The position numbers were made by a program, and so were the translations under genes. This document shows positions 59,490 through 64,000 of a stretch of DNA of 64,000 nucleotides, in pieces; position 1 is the stretch's first letter; every line of letters starts with the position of its first letter. A model generated the notes under the pieces. The model searched no databases and was not told the origin of the DNA. It worked only from the letters and a program-made list of their open reading frames with translations. This DNA comes from Niabella beijingensis. Its GTDB lineage: Bacteria; Bacteroidota; Bacteroidia; Chitinophagales; Chitinophagaceae. The stretch covers positions 1,612,001 to 1,676,000 of the forward strand of contig NZ_JAIQDI010000002.1 of assembly GCF_020034665.1 (NCBI RefSeq), written 5' to 3'.

Positions 59490-60305
59490 ATGAAAACAAT
59501 CACTAAAATTATACTGCTTTCAACTGTGCTTTTTGCCTGCAGAAAGGATGAAACCCCAATTACAACTACTGAAGGAGGAGCGATTTTCAGATCTGTTTCA
59601 AAAATTAACCGTATCCAAATGGGAATCATACCAGCAGAGGCATATTATGATGGAAATGGAAATAAAATAGCAGATGGAAAAACCGACACCCTTTTTTCTC
59701 ATTTTTTCTATAATAATGATAATTTACCTGTAAAGAGAATTGGTTTCTTTTTTTCGTTATCGGCTAGCTCCGTTTATTCAGATCGGTTTTCAAGTGATAT
59801 CTATGATACCATTATTTATAAAGATAGATACAATATACAGGTATTTCAATACGGACACAATACTTTTAATTTCCAGGATCGTTCAAGACGGGACATTTAT
59901 ATTGAAAGCGGTCGCATAATACAGATATTAAAATTCTCAGATATTAATCCAGGTCAGGTTATAGACACTATAACGTTCATTTACGATCAGAAAGGGTTAG
60001 CAAAAGAAATACACAAAATGCCATCAGTTCTTACAACAAAGATATATCTAAAGGATCCTTCTGGTAATATAATTGAAAGACAATCTTCCAAGGTATATCG
60101 TGGAGAGGAACAGCCCGTGGAGAAAGTCATTGAAAAATGGACTTATCATAATGCCCAAAATATCTTTTTTGGTCAGGAGTGGCTGAAAATCTGGGACGAT
60201 TTATTTGACAGGACCATATCTCCGGACCTTCCCAAATCTTATTCATCGGTTACATTTGACAAGAATGGCAATCCCATCCGGTGGCAGACCTGGGAAAATC
60301 AATAG
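59490..60305 (+). CDS. Hypothetical lipoprotein, AT-rich
   Basis: 271-residue lipoprotein of unknown function (lipobox STVLFAC, C17, and a CRKDE-type mature start). The mature protein contains FSHFFYNNDNLPVKRIGF, FIYDQKGLAKEIHK and VTFDKNGNPIRWQTW, which resemble the short beta-strand repeats of Bacteroidota YD-like lipoproteins. Its base composition is clearly richer in A and T than the neighbouring genes, with many ATA, AAA and TTT codons, which may mean recent acquisition. It is not in an operon; own -7 box at 59429. No partner was recognised. Confidence 0.68.
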   Translation: MKTITKIILLSTVLFACRKDETPITTTEGGAIFRSVSKINRIQMGIIPAEAYYDGNGNKIADGKTDTLFSHFFYNNDNLPVKRIGFFFSLSASSVYSDRFSSDIYDTIIYKDRYNIQVFQYGHNTFNFQDRSRRDIYIESGRIIQILKFSDINPGQVIDTITFIYDQKGLAKEIHKMPSVLTTKIYLKDPSGNIIERQSSKVYRGEEQPVEKVIEKWTYHNAQNIFFGQEWLKIWDDLFDRTISPDLPKSYSSVTFDKNGNPIRWQTWENQ

Positions 60306-60473
60306 CAAAATCCAATTGTATATTTTCCTTCTTATGCAATTTATCATATCTACTTAAGTTAATGTAATACAGAGTGAAAATACCTGTTTTTACTTTAATA
60401 AGTTGATTGCATAAAATACAATGCCTAAATAGTTTTTCAATTATTTAAACTTCGTAACCTGTGAACTTTGTGT

Positions 60474-60481
60474 TACCTTTG
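60474..60481 (+). promoter_or_regulatory. -7 promoter element of the ABC-F gene
   Basis: TACCTTTG, a full TAnnTTTG match, 40 bases before the ATG at 60522. The surrounding GTGAACTTTGTGTTACCTTTG resembles a decayed intergenic repeat, so part of the match may come from that. Confidence 0.4.
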
Positions 60482-60494
60482 CACCACTTTTTGA

Positions 60495-62147
<1,653 letters not shown>

Positions 62148-62170
62148 GCATCATTGAACAGATAGTAAGG

Positions 62171-62196
62171 AACGGAGCTCTGCGGCTCCGTTTTTT
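62171..62196 (+). terminator. Terminator of the ABC-F gene
   Basis: AACGGAGC and GCTCCGTT pair over eight bases around a six-base loop, followed by further T residues. It lies about 25 bases after the stop. Confidence 0.88.
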
Positions 62197-62285
62197 CGTT
62201 TTAAACGGCAATGGTCTGGTAAAACAGCAAAATCCGGGTTTTATGTTCACACGGGAAGCGGGATCTTTGGCGGAAATCAACAGAT

Positions 62286-62795
62286 ATGGATATAAGAAAT
62301 TGTACCCCGGAAGATCTGGAGGCCATTCAGCAATTGTATACGGCCGCAAGAAACCTGCAGGCCGAGCGGAAAATGGTGGTCTGGCCTGCGTTTGACAACC
62401 CGTTCATAAAAAATGAAATCGCAGAAAAACGGCACTGGAAGATAGTTGCAGATGGCGTCCTGGTATGTAACTGGGTCATTACTTATACAGACCCTTCGAT
62501 CTGGGGCGACAGGGATAGAAATGATGCTGTATTTATACACCGCATCTGTACTCATCCGGCCTATCGGGGCAACCGGTATATTGATGCCATTACAACCTGG
62601 GCCAGGGCACATGCCGCACAACTGGGGCGGCGATACGTGCGCCTTGATACCCTTGGCAATAATCAGAAGCTGGTCCGCCACTATACCGCGGCAGGATTTA
62701 CGTTCCTGGGCATCGTAACACTTACAGATACCCGGCAGCTGCCCCTGCATTACCAGCTGGAACCACATTGCTGCCTGTTTGAAATAACAGTGTGA
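62286..62795 (+). CDS. GNAT family N-acetyltransferase
   Basis: 169-residue GNAT protein. DIRNCTPEDLEAIQQLYTAAR opens it, and the acetyl-CoA loop is ICTHPAYRGNRYIDAITTWARAHAA, with LGRRYVRLDTLGNNQKLVRHYTAAGFTFLGIV as the C-terminal motif. The loop lacks the usual second glycine (RGNRY rather than RGxGxG), as in a number of active GNATs. Acceptor unknown. Start at 62286 fits the family length. Confidence 0.86.
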   Translation: MDIRNCTPEDLEAIQQLYTAARNLQAERKMVVWPAFDNPFIKNEIAEKRHWKIVADGVLVCNWVITYTDPSIWGDRDRNDAVFIHRICTHPAYRGNRYIDAITTWARAHAAQLGRRYVRLDTLGNNQKLVRHYTAAGFTFLGIVTLTDTRQLPLHYQLEPHCCLFEITV

Positions 62796-62950
62796 CCGAT
62801 ACCGGTTGCGCAGGATGACCGCCGGGCGCAACAGTGCTGCCACTTATAAAAATTTCTCCTGTTGTTTGCGCCAACAACCCTTTCTTTGCGGAATTAAGTA
62901 TTGCTTTAGCGGTGATCCGCTTTATAAAACGACCAATAAATTTGAATAAA

Positions 62951-64000
62951 ATGCGTAGAAAATTTTTCCTGACTGTTGTGCTGTCCGTAACCGTTGCCGG
63001 CAGCAGCTGGCTGCACGCCCAGGACGACCTGATCAAAAAGATCAGTGGTAACAGCAGCGACAGCACCGGCTTCCGGTTCACCAACAGCATCAATCTTGCG
63101 GTTACACCGGTGGAAAACCAGGGCTCTTCGGGCACCTGCTGGAGCTATTCAACCAACTCTTTCCTCGAGTCTGAGATGATCAAAGCCGGTAAAAAGCCGG
63201 TGCCCCTGGCCAAGATCTACACCGCCCGCAGGTCCTATGAGGACAAAGCAGAAAATTATGTAAAGATGAACGGAGCCGTAAGCTGGGGCGACGGCGGCGA
63301 ACCTCATGATGTCATTAATATGTATGCCAAATATGGCGCGGTACCGGAAGAAGCGTACACCGGTCTGCTGAACGGCGCTACCACCAATAACTTCAGCGAA
63401 ATGCAGGCCCTGTTAAAATCCATGCTGGATGCGGTGATCAAAAACCCTGCAGGTGTTCTTTCGCCCAACTGGAAGAAGGCTTTTTCTGCTACCCTGGATG
63501 CTTACCTGGGGCCTGTGCCTCCGATGTTCACCTATCAGAACAAAAGCTACACACCACAGAGCTTTGCAAAAGAAGTGGTAGGGCTGGATCCCAATAACTA
63601 TATTGAGTTCATTTCCCAGAATAACACAGCTTACTGGCAAAAGGCCATGATGATGGTGCCGGACAACTGGGCCTTCCAGTGGGATTATAATATCCCGCCT
63701 GCGTCCATTACAGACGTGATCGACAATGCGCTGAAAAACGGCTATACCGTTGCCTGGGGCACGGATGTTTCTGAACCCTATTTCAGCTGGCCCAACGGAG
63801 TGGCCTTTGTGCCGCAGAACCCGGCCTCCTATGTAAAGAACATTTCCCCCGCACAGAAAAAAGAGCTGTTCAACGGTCCCAGGACGGAACCCGAGATCAC
63901 ACCGGAACTGCGGCAGCTTGGCATAGAGAACGGACAGACCTCCGACGATCACGGCATGCATATCGTCGGTCTTTCGAAAGACCAGAACGGCAAGGAGTAC
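62951..64000 (+). CDS. C1-family peptidase (papain-like), 3' end outside the window
   Basis: 350 codons are open to the window edge and continue beyond. A signal peptide (MRRKFFLTVVLSVTVAGSSW, cleaved near LHAQ) is followed by the papain-like core: VTPVENQGSSGTCWSYSTNSFLESEM has the oxyanion Gln (Q57) and catalytic Cys (C63). The catalytic His is likely in SDDHGMHIVGLSKD (about residue 338), with the Asn still to come. The pattern is of the bleomycin hydrolase/PepC group (C1B), here exported rather than cytosolic. TAAATTTG at 62937-62944 is a -7-like box only six bases before the ATG, so it may not be the real promoter. Confidence 0.88.
   Translation, partial: MRRKFFLTVVLSVTVAGSSWLHAQDDLIKKISGNSSDSTGFRFTNSINLAVTPVENQGSSGTCWSYSTNSFLESEMIKAGKKPVPLAKIYTARRSYEDKAENYVKMNGAVSWGDGGEPHDVINMYAKYGAVPEEAYTGLLNGATTNNFSEMQALLKSMLDAVIKNPAGVLSPNWKKAFSATLDAYLGPVPPMFTYQNKSYTPQSFAKEVVGLDPNNYIEFISQNNTAYWQKAMMMVPDNWAFQWDYNIPPASITDVIDNALKNGYTVAWGTDVSEPYFSWPNGVAFVPQNPASYVKNISPAQKKELFNGPRTEPEITPELRQLGIENGQTSDDHGMHIVGLSKDQNGKEY

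Noticed and set aside
62937..62944. TAAATTTG as the promoter of the C1 peptidase gene
   Set aside because: It is six bases before the ATG, which would force a leaderless mRNA; no -33 element supports it.

Overview
The window looks like a chromosomal segment of a Bacteroidota bacterium, most likely family Chitinophagaceae (a Niabella/Terrimonas/Chitinophaga-like genome). The evidence is a PUR-alpha/DUF3276 protein, a DUF2851 protein, a 309-residue NusB followed by DUF1573 and YajC, an OMP-barrel TonB-type receptor, many lipoproteins and signal peptides of the MKK..Q type, weak Shine-Dalgarno sequences, and repeated TAnnTTTG promoter elements (the Bacteroidota -7 box). The genus is inferred, not proven. 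No insertion sequence, prophage, CRISPR array or rRNA was seen. One tRNA gene (His, GTG) is present.

Layout. 1-5 kb: tail of an ABC exporter, a PUR-like nucleic-acid-binding protein, then on the minus strand a small secreted proline-rich protein followed by an exported TldD/TldE-like pair. 5-10.7 kb: etfBA (electron-transfer flavoprotein) diverging from TPR protein-tilS-mltG-brkB. 10.9-20.5 kb: Tat-exported phospholipase C, methyltransferase and SufE, serC, a Crp/Fnr regulator, an NAD-binding epimerase-like protein, and a NarL-type two-component pair. 20.7-31.1 kb: topA, an alpha/beta hydrolase, a plus-strand run (DUF2520 protein, KdsC-like phosphatase, UbiA prenyltransferase, Maf, DUF2851), a secreted basic protein, a Nudix hydrolase, pyrE and a LEA-type lipoprotein. 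31.1-31.6 kb is a very AT-rich island. 31.6-38.3 kb: two glycosyltransferases with a UDP-GlcNAc 2-epimerase, a large outer-membrane receptor and a DUF445-like protein. 38.4-44 kb: tRNA-His, an S41 protease, and a two-gene unit of a WG-repeat protein and an unknown secreted protein.

44.1-52.1 kb is the clearest metabolic module. Two exported xylose-isomerase-like TIM barrels and a NupG-type permease diverge from a cytosolic TIM barrel, a lipoprotein cytochrome c, a DUF1080 (3-keto-disaccharide hydrolase family) lipoprotein and a GH35 beta-galactosidase. Together they suggest oxidative (3-keto) sugar or glycoside catabolism, although the expected dehydrogenase is not in the window. 52.3-58.8 kb is housekeeping: HEAT-like protein, Bax-inhibitor-1 family protein, coaE, yajC, DUF1573, nusB, groES and groEL. 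58.9-64 kb holds two GNAT acetyltransferases, an AT-rich lipoprotein gene, an ABC-F ATPase with one degenerate ATP site, and the start of a C1-type peptidase that runs off the end of the window.

The best candidates for a second look are the exported TldD/TldE pair with a small secreted protein upstream, the keto-sugar module, the ABC-F protein with a natural Glu-to-Gln change in Walker B of its second half, a wecB-like gene whose only in-frame ATG lies inside the terminator of the gene before it, and an 18-bp inverted repeat between groES and groEL.
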